Below the pieces are notes generated by a model. It ran no database searches. It saw only the letters and a list, made by a program, of their open reading frames with translations, and had not been told where the DNA came from. Both the position numbers and the translations under genes were made by a program. This document shows positions 5,812-6,357 of a stretch of 6,357 nt of DNA, one piece after another; the first letter of the stretch is position 1, and each line of letters begins with the position of its first letter. This DNA is from JBGTCY01 sp041748615 (GTDB lineage: Bacteria > Bacteroidota > Bacteroidia > Chitinophagales > CAIOSU01), in assembly GCA_041748615.1 (NCBI GenBank), contig JBGTCY010000085.1, positions 1 through 6,357 of the forward strand, in the 5' to 3' direction.

Positions 5812-5872
5812 GGTAAGTCGCCCACGCTCGCCAGAGAAGAGCGTTAGTTATCAGACGGCATCCTGCCGTGTA
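5812..5872. repeat. Paired GC-rich stem-loops, possible intergenic repeat
   Basis: Two perfect inverted repeats lie 10 bases apart: ACGCTC/GAGCGT (5824-5829 and 5839-5844, nine-base loop) and ACGGCA/TGCCGT (5855-5860 and 5864-5869, three-base loop TCC). The block is clearly more GC-rich than the AT-rich sequence on both sides. It shares the heptamer GTCGCCC with the palindrome at 2180-2240 (2190-2196 and 5817-5823), which may mean a related repeat class or chance. Lying upstream of the operon promoter at 5757-5764, with no U-tract following, it is more likely a dispersed repeat than a terminator. Copies elsewhere cannot be checked here. Confidence 0.4.
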
Positions 5873-6088
5873 TTGAAAATTCATTTTACGGAAGGTATTT
5901 TTGCATCTGATTGTCATATTACTTTCAGTAATTACTCAAAAAGCTATTCTTATTTTTCTTGTAGAGATAAGGTAACGGGACATTCTGGTTATTTTGACAT
6001 CACTATTAATGATCCAAAAATTTCTCTTAGATGCAACTCAAGTCTTTTGCAAAATCTAATTAACGCAATTTATCATCTAACTGGTTGA
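5873..6088 (+). CDS. Doubtful AT-rich ORF, no recognised family
   Basis: An open frame runs to TGA at 6086-6088. The longest form starts with GTG at 5810, but its first 20 codons run through the two GC-rich stem-loops, so if real the start is more likely the TTG at 5873, giving 71 residues. The product has alternating polar and hydrophobic residues suggestive of beta strands (HITFSNYSKSYSYF, SGYFDITIN) and ends with an amphipathic helix, LLQNLINAIYHLTG. It has no signal peptide, membrane helix or recognised motif, and I know no matching family. It could be the tail of a decayed gene whose start was replaced by the repeat, or a chance frame. No promoter or start context supports expression. 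Confidence 0.25.
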   Translation: MKIHFTEGIFASDCHITFSNYSKSYSYFSCRDKVTGHSGYFDITINDPKISLRCNSSLLQNLINAIYHLTG

Positions 6089-6357
6089 GTAGTCAATGCA
6101 ATCGCATCTAAAATGCAATAATGATGGGTGATGCAGTGAAATCAACGGTCTATAATTTCGAATGTCTTCAGTTTATCCTTTTTAACAAATTGAAATGTCC
6201 CACTAAATCAATGCTTTATAATTAGGTTCTGCTGATTTTCTCACAAGATTCTAAAATTACACATTGTTATTTTTTAGTTATCAAAAAGATTAACAGACCG
6301 CGACATGATTATTGAGAAGCAGATAGCGGTTTATTTGATTGTCTAATGCTCCAAAGA
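6089..6357. other. AT-rich stretch without a convincing gene
   Basis: All six frames are broken by stops. There is a small inverted repeat ATGC/GCAT (6096-6107) too short to interpret. At the right edge, a minus-strand frame from 6355 to the stop at 6290-6292 reads about 21 residues (FGALDNQINRYLLLNNHVAVC); it could be the end of a gene lying beyond the window, but there is too little to identify. No consensus -7 promoter box or terminator was found. Confidence 0.5.

Overview
The window looks like chromosomal DNA from a member of the Bacteroidota. The protein families are typical of that phylum: a TM2 protein, a DUF2752 protein, a DUF6580-like membrane protein and a PutP-type symporter of the Bacteroidota kind. 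Genes are densely packed, starts lack clear Shine-Dalgarno sequences, and one good TAnnTTTG-type -7 box is present. The phylum call rests on recalled family resemblance, not on a search.

Layout. (1) Positions 3-2156, plus strand: a small RelE/ParE-like toxin homologue without a visible antitoxin, then a 42-residue single-pass membrane protein whose stop overlaps the start (ATGA) of a 578-residue sodium:solute symporter. The symporter carries a charged insertion of about 90 residues. (2) Positions 2157-2268: a convergent intergenic gap filled by an imperfect palindrome that can fold into a stem with two side hairpins. (3) Positions 2269-3466: a DUF6580-like multi-pass protein (minus) and, divergently, a 147-residue membrane protein resembling the small multidrug export family (plus). 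(4) Positions 3440-3583, minus: the N-terminal NAD(P)-binding end of a short-chain dehydrogenase with the rest of the gene missing. This is a rearrangement scar. (5) Positions 3637-5764, minus: a compact four-gene operon, TM2 protein > DUF2752 protein > DUF4870-like protein > membrane-anchored M48 zinc metalloprotease, with a candidate promoter about 125 bases upstream of the first gene. (6) Positions 5810-6357: AT-rich sequence with two GC-rich hairpins, a doubtful ORF and about 270 bases with no convincing gene.

Almost every intact gene encodes a membrane protein. Two units look functionally linked: the small protein with its symporter (translational coupling suggests a subunit or assembly partner), and the four-gene operon, which may serve envelope protein quality control. 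The only enzyme with a clear activity in that operon is the M48 protease. No CRISPR array, tRNA, rRNA or insertion sequence was seen. The most notable observations are the coupled micro-subunit, the SDR fragment and the palindromic element.
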